DNA of 64,000 nucleotides from JBNLAN01 sp050302175 (GTDB lineage: Bacteria > Pseudomonadota > Zetaproteobacteria > Mariprofundales > Mariprofundaceae): positions 1-64,000 of the forward strand of contig JBNLAN010000022.1 of NCBI GenBank assembly GCA_050302175.1. The letters run 5' to 3'. The position numbers and the translations under genes are program-made. The notes under the pieces are model-generated. The model was not told where the DNA came from. It saw only the letters and a list, made by a program, of their open reading frames with translations, and made no database searches. How positions within the stretch are numbered: the first letter of the stretch is position 1; every line of letters starts with the position of its first letter. This document shows, in pieces, positions 1-9,242 of the stretch.

Positions 1-1592
1 TCCGGCGAAGCATGGCCGATAGAGAGCCCCGAAGTGCCGCCCGAGAAACGGCCATCGGTGAATAGCGCGCAATCCTTGCCCAGACCTTTCGATTTCAGAT
101 AGGCGGTGGGATAGAGCATCTCCTGCATGCCCGGGCCGCCCTTCGGCCCTTCGTAGCGGATGATCACCACATCGCCCGCCCCCACCATGTTGTTCAGGAT
201 GCCGTTCACCGCATCTTCCTGCGATTCGAACACGCGAGCGGTGCCGCTGAATTTCCAGATCGATTCATCCACCCCGGCGGTTTTCACGATGCAGCCTCTT
301 TCGGCAATGTTTCCATACAGCACGGCCAGCCCGCCCTCCTTCGAGTAGGCATGCTTATCATCGCGGATGCATCCGCCTTCACGATCCAGATCGAGTGTCT
401 GGTAGCGCTCGGCCTGCGAGAAGGCCTCCTGCGTGGGGATGCCGCCGGGCGCAGCGCGATAGAAGTGGCGCGCATCCTCGTTGTCCTGATTGGTGACATC
501 CCACCCCTGCAACGCTTCGCCAAGCGTGGCGGCATGCACGGTGGGCAGCTCACTGTGAATCAGCCCGGCGCGATCGAGCTCGGCCAGAATACCCATGATG
601 CCACCGGCGCGGTGCACATCCTCCATGTGGTAATCCTGCGTGGCAGGCGCCACCTTGCAGAGATTCGGAACTTTTCGCGAAAGCCTGTCGATATCCTGCA
701 TGGTGAAATCAACACCCGCCTCCTGCGCGCAGGCAAGCAGATGCAGCACAGTGTTCGTGGAACCGCCCATCGCAATATCAAGCGCCATGGCATTCTCGAA
801 GGCATCGAAAGAGGCAATCGAGCGCGGCAGCACGGACGCATCATCCTGCTCATACCAGCGCTTGGTATTCTCCACGATCAGGCGACCGGCCCTGATGAAC
901 AGCTCGCGGCGGTCGGCATGCGTGGCAACCAGCGAGCCGTTGCCCGGCAGCGCCATACCCAAAGCTTCGGCCAGACAATTCATCGAGTTGGCGGTGAACA
1001 TACCCGAGCAGGAGCCGCAGGTGGGGCAGGCCGAACGCTCGACCGCCGCCACATCCGCATCAGACTCATCCGGATTCGCCGCCATGATCATGGCATCGAC
1101 CAGATCGAGATGCAGCTCGCGATTCTTCAGCGTGATCTTGCCCGCCTCCATCGGCCCGCCGGAGACGAACACAGCCGGGATATTGAGGCGGAGTGCGGCC
1201 ATCAGCATGCCGGGGGTGATCTTGTCGCAGTTGGAGATGCAGATCATGGCATCGGCCGTATGCGCGTTGCACATATACTCCACCGAATCGGCGATCAGGT
1301 CGCGGCTCGGCAGCGAATAGAGCATGCCGTCGTGGCCCATGGCGATACCATCATCGATGGCGATGGTGTTGAACTCCTTGGCCACGCCACCCGCCGCCTC
1401 GATCTCGCGGCAGACCATCTGGCCGAGATCTTTCAGGTGCACGTGGCCGGGAACGAACTGGGTGAAGGAGTTGACCACCGCGATGATCGGCTTCTCGAAA
1501 TCGCCATCCTGCATGCCGGTGGCGCGCCAGAGTGCACGGGCGCCCGCCATGTTGCGGCCTGAGGTGGAAGTGCGTGAACGGTATGCAGGCAT
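1..1592 (-). CDS. ilvD: Dihydroxy-acid dehydratase (3' end outside window)
   Basis: Dehydrates 2,3-dihydroxy-isovalerate and -methylvalerate to the 2-keto acids in valine, isoleucine and pantothenate synthesis; a cytosolic Fe-S enzyme. The reading frame stays open from an ATG preceded by CAGGAG to the window edge, giving 530 residues of a family usually about 560-615 long, so only the C-terminal tail is missing. Cluster-ligand motifs are intact: NCDKITPG with Cys122, and CPTCGSCSG with Cys195, the same numbering as the E. coli enzyme. The visible end reads GGTSGLSIGHASP, a family signature. It is divergent from nadA, leaving about 100 bases for both promoters. Identification is firm; the true stop is not visible. 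Confidence 0.95.
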   Translation of the reverse strand, partial: MPAYRSRTSTSGRNMAGARALWRATGMQDGDFEKPIIAVVNSFTQFVPGHVHLKDLGQMVCREIEAAGGVAKEFNTIAIDDGIAMGHDGMLYSLPSRDLIADSVEYMCNAHTADAMICISNCDKITPGMLMAALRLNIPAVFVSGGPMEAGKITLKNRELHLDLVDAMIMAANPDESDADVAAVERSACPTCGSCSGMFTANSMNCLAEALGMALPGNGSLVATHADRRELFIRAGRLIVENTKRWYEQDDASVLPRSIASFDAFENAMALDIAMGGSTNTVLHLLACAQEAGVDFTMQDIDRLSRKVPNLCKVAPATQDYHMEDVHRAGGIMGILAELDRAGLIHSELPTVHAATLGEALQGWDVTNQDNEDARHFYRAAPGGIPTQEAFSQAERYQTLDLDREGGCIRDDKHAYSKEGGLAVLYGNIAERGCIVKTAGVDESIWKFSGTARVFESQEDAVNGILNNMVGAGDVVIIRYEGPKGGPGMQEMLYPTAYLKSKGLGKDCALFTDGRFSGGTSGLSIGHASP

Positions 1593-1692
1593 GTGAAAAC
1601 TCCTGAAGCAGAATGAAGTCTGCGAATATAGCGGTAACAGACGCCGGATGCAGCAGTTGACATGCCGGAGAAGCCTCCCGAAACTCCCACAC

Positions 1693-2811
1693 ATGAGTTC
1701 TGCCGCTTTACTGGAATCGCTTTACCAGACTCCCGAAGATCAGCTTCTCGACGATATCCGCACACTTCGTGCCAAACTCGGCGACAAGGTGCTGATACTG
1801 GGCCACCACTACCAGCGCGAAGAGGTGATCGGCTTCGCGGACATCACCGGCGACTCGCTCAAGCTGGCGCAGGAGGCGGCCAAAACAGACGCCCCCTACG
1901 TGATCTTCTGCGGCGTGCACTTCATGGCCGAAACCGCCGATATATTAACCCGCCCTGAGCAGATCGTGATCCTGCCCGACCTCGCCGCCGGCTGCTCAAT
2001 GGCCGATATGGCCGACGACGAACAGGTGCGCCGCTGCTGGAAGGAATTGTCCGGGATCATCGCTCCGGACGAGACGGTCACCCCGGTCACCTACATCAAC
2101 TCCACCGCGACCCTGAAAGCCTTCTGCGGCGAGCATAACGGCGTGGTCTGCACCTCATCGAACTGTGAAAAGGTTTTGAACTGGGCCTGGGGCGAGCGCG
2201 AAAAGATTCTCTTCTTCCCCGATCAGCATCTCGGCGAAAACACCGCACTTAGAATGGGTATTCCTGAATCTGACATGATTATCTGGGACCCGGAACAGCA
2301 TCTCGGCGGCAATACGCCGGAGGCGATCAAAAAGGCCAAACTGATCCTGTGGAAGGGCTTCTGCTCGGTGCACCAGCTCTTCAAACCGGAGCACGCCGAC
2401 ACCATGCGCAGGAACCATCCCGGCATGCAGATTCTCGCCCACCCGGAGTGCTCGAAAGAGGTGTGCGAGAAAGCGGATTTCGTGGGCTCCACCGAAGCCA
2501 TTATCCGGTTTGTAAAGGCAGCACCCACGGGGCAATCCTTCGGCATCGCCACCGAGCTGAATCTGGTGAACCGCCTGCGCCTGCAGTACCCCGATAAGCC
2601 GGTCTGGTTCCTCTCCCCCATCATCTGCATGTGCTCGACCATGTTTCGCACCGACCCGCAGCACCTCTATAGCTCGCTCACCGCCATCGAAGCGCATCTT
2701 GGAAAAAGCATGGAGGGGAACGAGACAGCCGGGCTCAACCGAATACAGGTGCCCGCCGATGTGGCAGAGTGGGCCAGAATCTCACTGCAAAGGATGCTCG
2801 ACCTTGGATAA
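1693..2811 (+). CDS. nadA: Quinolinate synthase A
   Basis: Condenses iminoaspartate with dihydroxyacetone phosphate to quinolinate, using a [4Fe-4S] cluster, in de novo NAD synthesis. The protein has the N-terminal GHHYQREEV motif, a conserved CGVHFMAE segment, CTSSNCEKV, HPECSKEVCEKADFVGST and a late MCSTMF cysteine, covering the usual three cluster ligands. About 372 residues from the chosen ATG. No good Shine-Dalgarno precedes it; an in-frame ATG at 1648 would add 15 residues and sits seven bases after TAACAG, so a leaderless longer form is possible. nadC and nadE lie elsewhere in the window; nadB does not. The downstream OmpA-like gene overlaps its stop. Confidence 0.93.
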   Translation: MSSAALLESLYQTPEDQLLDDIRTLRAKLGDKVLILGHHYQREEVIGFADITGDSLKLAQEAAKTDAPYVIFCGVHFMAETADILTRPEQIVILPDLAAGCSMADMADDEQVRRCWKELSGIIAPDETVTPVTYINSTATLKAFCGEHNGVVCTSSNCEKVLNWAWGEREKILFFPDQHLGENTALRMGIPESDMIIWDPEQHLGGNTPEAIKKAKLILWKGFCSVHQLFKPEHADTMRRNHPGMQILAHPECSKEVCEKADFVGSTEAIIRFVKAAPTGQSFGIATELNLVNRLRLQYPDKPVWFLSPIICMCSTMFRTDPQHLYSSLTAIEAHLGKSMEGNETAGLNRIQVPADVAEWARISLQRMLDLG

Positions 2812-4267
2812 TTTTCGCTTACCGTTTCTGGCTGCAGCGCTGCTGGCGCTGGCAAGCCTCACCTCCCCCGTCCACGCGGCCACGACCGCCGAACTGGACG
2901 CACTCAGAAACGACATCCAGAGCTTTTCACTCAGCCCCGACCACGAATTCGCCCCCGACACCCTGGCCAAAGCGCAGGCCTTTCTCGGTGCCGCCATGCT
3001 GGCCGCGGAAAACAGCCCGCAGGATGCCGACAATGCGCTGACTGCCGCCCGCGAAGCACTGGATGCGGCACGCGGCAATGCCATGGCCTTCCGCGAACAG
3101 TATAAAAAACTCCTGATCTTGCGTTCGGCAACTCGTGAAGCGATGAAACTGGCGACCAAGAGCCCCGACCCGGCCGCACTTGCCGTGCAAGCCAACCAGG
3201 TGATCGCTGATCTGGTGCGCGCCAGCGAGGCAGGCCAGACGGGCGATGCAGCAGCCCTTGCCGCCGAAGCAACAGCTGCCTATGAAGAGGCCTATCGGGC
3301 CACCCTTCCCGAAATCGACGACATGACCGGGCTGGCGCTGGCCGATGCCGCTTCCGAAGGCGCCAAGCGCTATGCACCGGTCACCTTTGGCCGCGCCAAG
3401 GCGGAGCTGGAAGCAATTCTGGCCTATATGGAAGGCACATCTCAAATTGCCCCCGAACATCCGGCCCGGGGCCTGCATCTGGCCCGGCACGCCAAAGAGA
3501 TCGCGCTGAAGGTGCAAGAATGGCGCAAGAGCCGCGACAGCCATGAAGCGCTGGTGCTCAAGGAGCTCGAACTGCGCAACCGCCTGGCTACAGCCATGGG
3601 CATTAAAACCGACCAGGCCGATCCGCTGGCCGACATCTCCGAAGTGACGCTGCTGGCGGGTATCGACAAGCTAAAAGCAGGCGAAGCCGAGCACCGCAAA
3701 GAGATCGAACGCCTGAAGCTGGCGCAGCAGGAGGAGATCGAAGCGAAGCTCGCCCAGCAGCGCGAACTGATCGGCAGCGAGCAGGCAGCACAGGTGGCAC
3801 AGCTGAAAGAGGCCTTCCAGGCCAAACTGGAGCGCGAGACCTTCGAGAAGAAACGCCTGCAGAAACTGCGTCAGCTACTGGGTAACGATGCCGAAATCAT
3901 GAGCAGTGGCGATGGCTCGGTGCTGGTACGCCTGAAGAAGCTCCAGTTTGCGCCGGGTAAAACCGCGCTTGGCACGAGTTACGACAGCTTCATCAAAAAA
4001 CTCTCTGCAGCACTTGAAGTTTATACCGATCGCAAAGTGCGCATCGAAGGGCATACCGACAATGTGGGCGATGTGAAGCACAACCAGCAATTGTCGCTCA
4101 AGCGCGCAGAGAGTGTGCGTCAGGCGCTGGTGAAAAGCGGTGTGGATGCCGCACGTCTGAAGGCGCTGGGCTACGGCGAGGTGCGCCCGATTGCCAGCAA
4201 TGAATTTGAGAAGGGTCGCCAGATGAACCGCCGCATCGATGTGATGATCGAAGCGCCAAGGAAATAG
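2804..4267 (+). CDS. OmpA-family protein with coiled-coil stalk
   Basis: Likely a secreted or outer-membrane-associated protein that binds peptidoglycan through a C-terminal OmpA/MotB domain. The start is a TTG inside the nadA stop region, chosen because AAGGA lies nine bases upstream and a clean signal peptide (hydrophobic core, then SPVHA-ATT) follows. The mature part is alanine-rich and helical (DUF4398-like, residues about 30-300), then a Lys/Glu/Gln coiled coil (about 300-365), then the OmpA domain (about 375-487) with EGHTDNVGD and the terminal MNRRIDVMIE. Overlap with nadA suggests co-transcription. The role of the N-terminal half is unknown; a cell-envelope tether is the reasonable inference. 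Confidence 0.8.
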   Translation: MDNFRLPFLAAALLALASLTSPVHAATTAELDALRNDIQSFSLSPDHEFAPDTLAKAQAFLGAAMLAAENSPQDADNALTAAREALDAARGNAMAFREQYKKLLILRSATREAMKLATKSPDPAALAVQANQVIADLVRASEAGQTGDAAALAAEATAAYEEAYRATLPEIDDMTGLALADAASEGAKRYAPVTFGRAKAELEAILAYMEGTSQIAPEHPARGLHLARHAKEIALKVQEWRKSRDSHEALVLKELELRNRLATAMGIKTDQADPLADISEVTLLAGIDKLKAGEAEHRKEIERLKLAQQEEIEAKLAQQRELIGSEQAAQVAQLKEAFQAKLERETFEKKRLQKLRQLLGNDAEIMSSGDGSVLVRLKKLQFAPGKTALGTSYDSFIKKLSAALEVYTDRKVRIEGHTDNVGDVKHNQQLSLKRAESVRQALVKSGVDAARLKALGYGEVRPIASNEFEKGRQMNRRIDVMIEAPRK

Positions 4268-4270
4268 CGC

Positions 4271-5362
4271 ATGAATCTGATTCCCGGCGACGGCAACCCC
4301 GAACATATCCTCGATCACTATCCGCCGGAGATGCACGGCTGCATCTCCGATGTGGTTAACCGCTTCGACGGACTCAAACAGCGCATCCTGATCGAGACGC
4401 TGCACCTGCTCGCCGATGAACAGATGGCGGCCGATCTGAAGATGACCTCAAAAGTGATTCAGGAAATTCATGCCGGGCTCGAGGTGTTCAAGCCCTACCA
4501 GAGCCGCCGCAAGGTGACCTTTTTCGGCTCCGCCCGTATCAAGGAGGATGATCCGCGCTACATTCAGGCTCGCGATTGCGCCCGCGCCATGATGGAAGAG
4601 AGCTATATGATTATCACCGGTGGTGGTGGCGGCATCATGCAGGCGGCCAACGAAGGGGCCGGCATGGAGCACTCCTTCGGCATCAATATCAATCTGCCGA
4701 TGGAGCAGGCGCCGAACCGCTTCGTGGCAAACTCGCCGCGCCACTTCTATTGCCAGTATTTCTTCACTCGCAAACTCTTTTTCCTGAAAGAGAGCGATGC
4801 GGTAGTGCTGGCCGCCGGCGGCTTCGGCACACTGGACGAGGCCTTCGAAACCCTGACGCTGATGCAGACCGGACGTAACCCGCCGATCCCGGTAGTACTA
4901 CTGGAAGCACCGGGTGACGACTACTGGGGCCCGCTGATCAACTCATGGGTGCGCCGCCTGGTGAATGACGGGCTGGTGAATCCGGAAGATGACCGGCTGC
5001 TCTACCATACCGACAATATCCAGAGTGCGGTGGCGCATATCCATAACTTCTACTCCAACTACCACAGCTTCCGCTATGTGGGCGAGTGGGTGCTGCTGCG
5101 CATCCACGAAGCGCTGCACGACGATGCGTTGGTAAGACTGAATGCGGAGTTCTCCGATGTGCTGCATGAAGGGCATATCGAACAGATCAACGACTGGCCG
5201 AAATCGGACGATGCGCAATTCGCCCACCTGCCAAGGCTGCGGATGAAGCTCAACCAGAGCCGCATGACCGTATTGCCGCAGATCATCCGCCGCATGAACG
5301 CGCTGGTGAACAACACCAACGGCAAGAAGAAAGCGCCAGAGAAACCCAAGTCCAAGAAGTAA
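4271..5362 (+). CDS. LOG-family nucleotide hydrolase
   Basis: Member of the LOG / lysine-decarboxylase-like family, whose characterised members cleave the N-glycosidic bond of nucleoside monophosphates. The nucleotide-binding Rossmann core is plain: VTFFGSARI near residue 80, the glycine-rich GGGGGIMQAANEGAG, and the family signature GGFGTLDEAFETL with its catalytic Glu. At 363 residues it has about 80 extra N-terminal and a long C-terminal helical region compared with short plant LOG proteins, and a lysine-rich tail. It starts three bases after the OmpA-like gene, so nadA, OmpA-like and LOG probably form one transcript. Substrate cannot be read from sequence; older annotation would call it a Rossmann-fold or lysine decarboxylase-like protein. 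Confidence 0.82.
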   Translation: MNLIPGDGNPEHILDHYPPEMHGCISDVVNRFDGLKQRILIETLHLLADEQMAADLKMTSKVIQEIHAGLEVFKPYQSRRKVTFFGSARIKEDDPRYIQARDCARAMMEESYMIITGGGGGIMQAANEGAGMEHSFGININLPMEQAPNRFVANSPRHFYCQYFFTRKLFFLKESDAVVLAAGGFGTLDEAFETLTLMQTGRNPPIPVVLLEAPGDDYWGPLINSWVRRLVNDGLVNPEDDRLLYHTDNIQSAVAHIHNFYSNYHSFRYVGEWVLLRIHEALHDDALVRLNAEFSDVLHEGHIEQINDWPKSDDAQFAHLPRLRMKLNQSRMTVLPQIIRRMNALVNNTNGKKKAPEKPKSKK

Positions 5363-5450
5363 CGCAGCCTCTGCATTCCCGCTTGCAGATACGCCGAGCA
5401 GGCGGCGGAGAAAACGGAGTAGCGGAAAATTCGAAGTTCTATTTTGATTC

Positions 5451-5606
5451 GGGGCTTCATGCCCCTCACCCTACGGGCGGCCTGACGTCCGTCCAATTTG
5501 GCTATCCAGCCAAATTGTGTTGCCCGTTTTCGACCCGGCTGCGAGGATCACGTATCTGCCCGCGGGCGTACTTTCTTGGTTCTTCTTTGTACGAGCAAAG
5601 AAGAAC
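5451..5606. repeat. Hairpin-rich intergenic element
   Basis: The gap between the LOG gene and the convergent ubi gene holds four inverted repeats in a row: GGGGC-5-GCCCC at 5451-5465, a perfect 10-bp stem CAATTTGGCT with a four-base loop at 5494-5517, the palindrome GCCCGCGGGC at about 5558-5567, and a perfect 11-bp stem GTTCTTCTTTG / CAAAGAAGAAC at 5579-5606. It could end both converging transcripts, though there is no classical T-run, or be a dispersed multi-hairpin repeat of the REP/MITE kind. No second copy was seen in this window. Confidence 0.55.
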
Positions 5607-5615
5607 GAACTCTCG

Positions 5616-6830
5616 TCAGCTAATCTGTTTCGGAACCGGCTGATTCAAGCCCATACCGCTGCGCATCAGAAAGCGTTTCAGGGGCCCGGAATTACCCACC
5701 ACGCGCATACCCAGCGCCCTGAGCGGCGGCAACCACGGATAATCGTTGGCAAACAGCAGGTGAAAGCCCTCCATCGAACCCATCACCGAGAGCACATCGG
5801 GCAGCCGCAGCTTCATATAACGCTCCAGCACATCCATGCTGCCGATATCTTCACGAAACCGCCGCGCATCCGACAACTCCTGCGCCAGCACCATCGCATC
5901 GCGCAGGCCCAGATTCACACCCAGCCCCGCCAGAGGATGAATGCCATGCGCGGCATCGCCGATCAGGGCCGTGCGCGGCCGCACCAGATGCTTCGACAGT
6001 TGTGCAGCCAGCGGAAATGCTGCCCGCTCGCCCGCTTCAACGATCTTCCCAAGCATCGGCCCGAACGCCAGATAGAGCGACTCGGCAAACCCGACATCAT
6101 CGAGCTTCACAAGTCGCTCGGCCTCATCATCGTGCGTGCTCCAGACAATCGAAAACTCATTGCTGCCGCTCAGCGGTAAAAAGGCGAGCGGCCCTGTGGG
6201 CAGAAAACGCTGGAAGGCCATGCCGTGATGCGGGAGTTCCGTTCGAATGGTCGCCACAATACCTTTCTGATGGTATTCGCGACGATGCACCTCGACACCC
6301 GCTTGCCCACGCAGCCATGAACGGATGCCATCCGCCCCTACGATCAGCCTGGAAAGAAAGTTGCGTCCATCCGCCAGCCGCACCTGCACGGCATCTTGCG
6401 TCCAGTGCACCGCTTCAATCGTGGCCGGGCAAAGCATGCTCACATTATCGTGCCCCTTAAGCCCCTGTTTTAGCGCCGCTTGCAGATCGTGGTTCTCGAC
6501 GATGCAACCCAGTTGATCGAGTCCCAATTCAAGCGCCTCGAACCGGATACTCCCTTCGTGCTGCCCGTCCCAGACGCGCATGCCGCGAATCGGCCCCACC
6601 TTCTTCTCCAGAAACTGCCAGACGCCCACGCCTTTCAGCGCCTCGATATTACCCTCGACGATGGCGGAGACGCGGCAATCCCGGCCGAGCGAGAGGAACG
6701 GCTCCGATTCAGCGCGCTCGACCACCACCACGGAGAGCGGCGTATTCTTCAGCGCATTGGCGAGCATCAACCCCACCATGCCGCCGCCGACGATCAGCAC
6801 ATCGCAATCCTGCATATGACCGTCGCTCAT
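5616..6830 (-). CDS. UbiH/UbiF/VisC-family FAD monooxygenase
   Basis: A flavin-dependent aromatic hydroxylase of the ubiquinone pathway. Visible motifs: N-terminal FAD-binding VGGGMVG, the mid-protein VGADGIRSWLRG, and the C-terminal GDAAHGIHPLAGLGVNLGLRD. The LAGLGVNLG version resembles UbiF/UbiI/UbiL types more than UbiH, so it likely hydroxylates a different ring carbon from its neighbour. The ATG overlaps the stop of the upstream ubiH-like gene (ATGA), so the two are translationally coupled; a second ATG five codons in is also possible. Which ring position it modifies cannot be told from sequence alone. Confidence 0.85.
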   Translation of the reverse strand: MSDGHMQDCDVLIVGGGMVGLMLANALKNTPLSVVVVERAESEPFLSLGRDCRVSAIVEGNIEALKGVGVWQFLEKKVGPIRGMRVWDGQHEGSIRFEALELGLDQLGCIVENHDLQAALKQGLKGHDNVSMLCPATIEAVHWTQDAVQVRLADGRNFLSRLIVGADGIRSWLRGQAGVEVHRREYHQKGIVATIRTELPHHGMAFQRFLPTGPLAFLPLSGSNEFSIVWSTHDDEAERLVKLDDVGFAESLYLAFGPMLGKIVEAGERAAFPLAAQLSKHLVRPRTALIGDAAHGIHPLAGLGVNLGLRDAMVLAQELSDARRFREDIGSMDVLERYMKLRLPDVLSVMGSMEGFHLLFANDYPWLPPLRALGMRVVGNSGPLKRFLMRSGMGLNQPVPKQIS

Positions 6831-8086
6831 GCTGCCCGCCTCAGACCCGGCATCTGCGCAATGCCGGCCGCCTGATGCATCAGCAGGTCACGCATGAAAC
6901 TCATGCGCTGCATGGTGTTCAGACCTTGCGAGCGCAACCAGCGCAGGGGCGGAAAATCGCTGGCAAAGGCGGCATTGAGCCCTTCGGTAAAGCTGATCAC
7001 CGCAGCATGGTCGGCATAGCGGCGCTCACGATACTCATCCAGCACGATATAGGCGCCAGGATCGCGCCCGGCCTTTCTGGCATTCAACAGAATATCGGCC
7101 AGCACCGCCACATCACGCAGACCGAGATTTAAGCCCTGCCCCCCCACCGGATGGATGGTGTGGGCGGCATTGCCAATGAGTGCCACACGATCAGCACCAC
7201 AACTCTTCGCCTGCCTGAGCTCCAAAGGGAAACAGGCGCGCGGGCCGGTCTCGACAATACGACCCAGCGCCTCTGCGATTTCGTGACCACCCGCCTTTTG
7301 CAGGGCTTTCAGAAAAGCGGCATCGGGAAGCAGCATCAGACGTGCCGCCTCATCCGGCTTCAGCGACCAGACAATGGAGCAACGCTCCGCATCCAGCGGC
7401 AGAAAGGCCAGCGGCCCGGTAGCGCGGAAACATTCGTAAGCCACATCCTGATGCGCGATTTCAGGGGTGACGGATGCCACCAGCCCGAAACGATTGTAAT
7501 CCCACCCCAGCGTGGTGATACCGGCCATGTGGCGCACCTGTGAATGGGTGCCGTCGGCACCGACCAGCAGCGAGGTGGTCATCTCCACCTGCTTGCCGTC
7601 GACGCTCGCCTGCAGTTTTACGTGCTCGGCGGTTTTCTGCATGGCGACAAGCCGGGCCGGGCAGAGCCACGTCACGTTCGGTGCATCGCTGGCCAGCTTG
7701 TTGCGAATCGCCTCGGCAGCGTGCGCCAGCTGAATCACATAGCCCAGCGCTTCAACCGATCTGCCTTCAGCGAGTGCATCGGCACAGGTGAGATCCACCG
7801 TACCCTCGTTGCCCGGTTCGCAGACATGAATATCGCGAATGGGAGCAGCACCGAGCCGGGCGGTTTCATCCCACACGCCCAGCCGATCGAGATGCGCCTT
7901 ACTTCCCCAGGAGAGAGCGATGACACGCTCGGGGCCGCCCTTGGATTCGAGTGCATCGGGGGTGGATTCGAGCACAGCGATCTTCATCTGCGCACCGGCC
8001 TCGGAGCGGGAGAGCTCCAGCGCCAGCGCCGCACCGGCAATACCGCCGCCGACAATCACCAGATCGAAATGACCGGAATCCTGCAC
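6827..8086 (-). CDS. ubiH: 2-octaprenyl-6-methoxyphenol-type hydroxylase
   Basis: Flavoprotein monooxygenase of ubiquinone synthesis, membrane-associated in characterised relatives. It carries VGGGIAGAALALELS at the N terminus, VGADGTHSQVRHMAG in the middle and IGNAAHTIHPVGGQGLNLGLRD near the C terminus; the last is very close to the UbiH signature. The start is taken as a GTG with AAGGGGGG just upstream, placing the FAD motif about ten residues in; reading frames further upstream exist but have no family support. 419 residues, normal length. The SAM hydrolase gene lies 70 bases upstream on the same strand and the second hydroxylase overlaps downstream. Oxygen-dependent hydroxylases imply aerobic or microaerobic quinone synthesis. 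Confidence 0.87.
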   Translation of the reverse strand: MQDSGHFDLVIVGGGIAGAALALELSRSEAGAQMKIAVLESTPDALESKGGPERVIALSWGSKAHLDRLGVWDETARLGAAPIRDIHVCEPGNEGTVDLTCADALAEGRSVEALGYVIQLAHAAEAIRNKLASDAPNVTWLCPARLVAMQKTAEHVKLQASVDGKQVEMTTSLLVGADGTHSQVRHMAGITTLGWDYNRFGLVASVTPEIAHQDVAYECFRATGPLAFLPLDAERCSIVWSLKPDEAARLMLLPDAAFLKALQKAGGHEIAEALGRIVETGPRACFPLELRQAKSCGADRVALIGNAAHTIHPVGGQGLNLGLRDVAVLADILLNARKAGRDPGAYIVLDEYRERRYADHAAVISFTEGLNAAFASDFPPLRWLRSQGLNTMQRMSFMRDLLMHQAAGIAQMPGLRRAA

Positions 8087-8156
8087 TGTGCCCCCCTTGC
8101 CACTATTTAACCTTAATTCGAACAGGGAATGAGTTTGCCCGCACACATACAAAAAC

Positions 8157-8888
8157 TCAATCGACATTGCCCGGAAGCCGAATCCGGCTCCCCACACCCA
8201 GCTCCAGTATCTCCGTGGCACTGGCCCGGTTGGCGGCAATCTCGATCAAACCGTTCGAATTCTCGTACCAGAACAACTCCCCCACACCCACATCCGAAAA
8301 AGTGCCGGCATGGTGCAGGCTGCGCCCGGCAACCTCCAGCACCGCATCAATTCTGACACTGGCTGCGCGCACACCACTCACAGCATTGCCGTAGTGATCG
8401 ATATAGATGATTTCGCAGAGATCGTTGCCGGCATCTTTCACCCCCGCAGGCACAAACGGCTCACTCTCGGGCATCGCCCCCCTCACCAGCATGGCAGCCA
8501 CCGGCGCAAACAGATCGCGGCCATGAAATGATGCGGAGAGTCGCAGCGGCTGCCAGAGAATGCGGTGGCATTCGAACTCAGCGGCCCGTGCCGCCACCGT
8601 ATCCAGCAGACCGTTGTCCGGCCCGACGAACCACTGCCCATCCGCCTTCAGTATCAGGGGAGCCCGTGCCGATCCCACACCAGGATCGACCACGCAGACA
8701 AAAACAGTGCCGGAAGGAAAATCGTCGATCAGCGCGGCCAGCAGATGCGCCCCCGCCTTCGCATTAAAGGCGGGCACATCGCCCATAAGCCGAACGACGG
8801 GGATGCCTGGCGCATCCCGGTGCAGCACAGCTTCCAGCTGCCCCATGTAGGGGCCTTCGCTGCCGAAATCGGTAAAGAGAGCAAACAT
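8157..8888 (-). CDS. SAM hydrolase (DUF62 / SAM hydroxide adenosyltransferase)
   Basis: Family members hydrolyse S-adenosylmethionine to adenosine and methionine; fluorinases and chlorinases are rare homologues. The protein starts MFALFTDFGSEGPYMGQLEAV and keeps the core VCVVDPGVGSARAPL, FVGPDNGLL and FHGRDLFAPVAA, plus the C-terminal IDHYGNAVSG. 243 residues is a little short of the usual 255-300 but domain-complete. Nothing suggests a halogenase: the neighbours are quinone genes, not specialised metabolism. Upstream lies the tRNA-Leu gene on the opposite strand. Confidence 0.88.
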   Translation of the reverse strand: MFALFTDFGSEGPYMGQLEAVLHRDAPGIPVVRLMGDVPAFNAKAGAHLLAALIDDFPSGTVFVCVVDPGVGSARAPLILKADGQWFVGPDNGLLDTVAARAAEFECHRILWQPLRLSASFHGRDLFAPVAAMLVRGAMPESEPFVPAGVKDAGNDLCEIIYIDHYGNAVSGVRAASVRIDAVLEVAGRSLHHAGTFSDVGVGELFWYENSNGLIEIAANRASATEILELGVGSRIRLPGNVD

Positions 8889-8898
8889 GGCCTAAAGC

Positions 8899-8927
8899 TT
8901 GACAGAAGTTGCGCCCATGACAATCTT
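8899..8927 (+). promoter_or_regulatory. Candidate sigma-70 promoter for tRNA-Leu
   Basis: A perfect -35 box TTGACA is followed after 17 bases by AATCTT, about 35 bases before the tRNA. A second, nearer candidate is TTGCGC with TAGATT at about 8926-8953. One of these probably drives the tRNA. Confidence 0.4.
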
Positions 8928-8962
8928 GCGCGCTCTTTTACCAGTCTTAGATTGCAACTCAT

Positions 8963-9049
8963 GCCGGGGTGGCGGAACTGGTAGACGCGCCAGACTCAAA
9001 ATCTGGTTCCCGCAAGGGAGTGCCGGTTCGATTCCGGCCCTCGGTACCA
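8963..9049 (+). tRNA. tRNA-Leu (anticodon CAA)
   Basis: Folds as a full cloverleaf with a long variable arm. Acceptor strand GCCGGGG pairs with CCTCGGT, discriminator A, and CCA is encoded. The anticodon stem CCAGA / TCTGG encloses loop CTCAAAA, giving anticodon CAA for UUG. The T arm is GCCGG-TTCGATT-CCGGC. Confidence 0.95.
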
Positions 9050-9059
9050 GCAAGAAAAA

Positions 9060-9088
9060 GGAAGTGACATTGAGTCGCTTCCTTTTTT
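9060..9088 (+). terminator. Rho-independent terminator of tRNA-Leu
   Basis: A 9-bp stem GGAAGTGAC / GTCGCTTCC with a five-base loop is followed at once by six T residues, eleven bases after the tRNA CCA end. Confidence 0.9.
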
Positions 9089-9242
9089 GCGATAGTTGCC
9101 TTTGGTTTTTCTGATAAAATCACCGCGGTCACGAAGACGACAGACAAGCATCTCTTGCGCAAGCGGCAGATTTCATTTTCAATGCGATTCATGCTGATAC
9201 TCCCGAAAAGCAATAGAACTCCTCAGCCTATCAAGGGTTAAG

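Noticed and set aside
351..1562. Long open frame on the plus strand (403 codons)
   Set aside because: It is antisense to ilvD, whose minus-strand product matches the family throughout. High GC creates such shadows.
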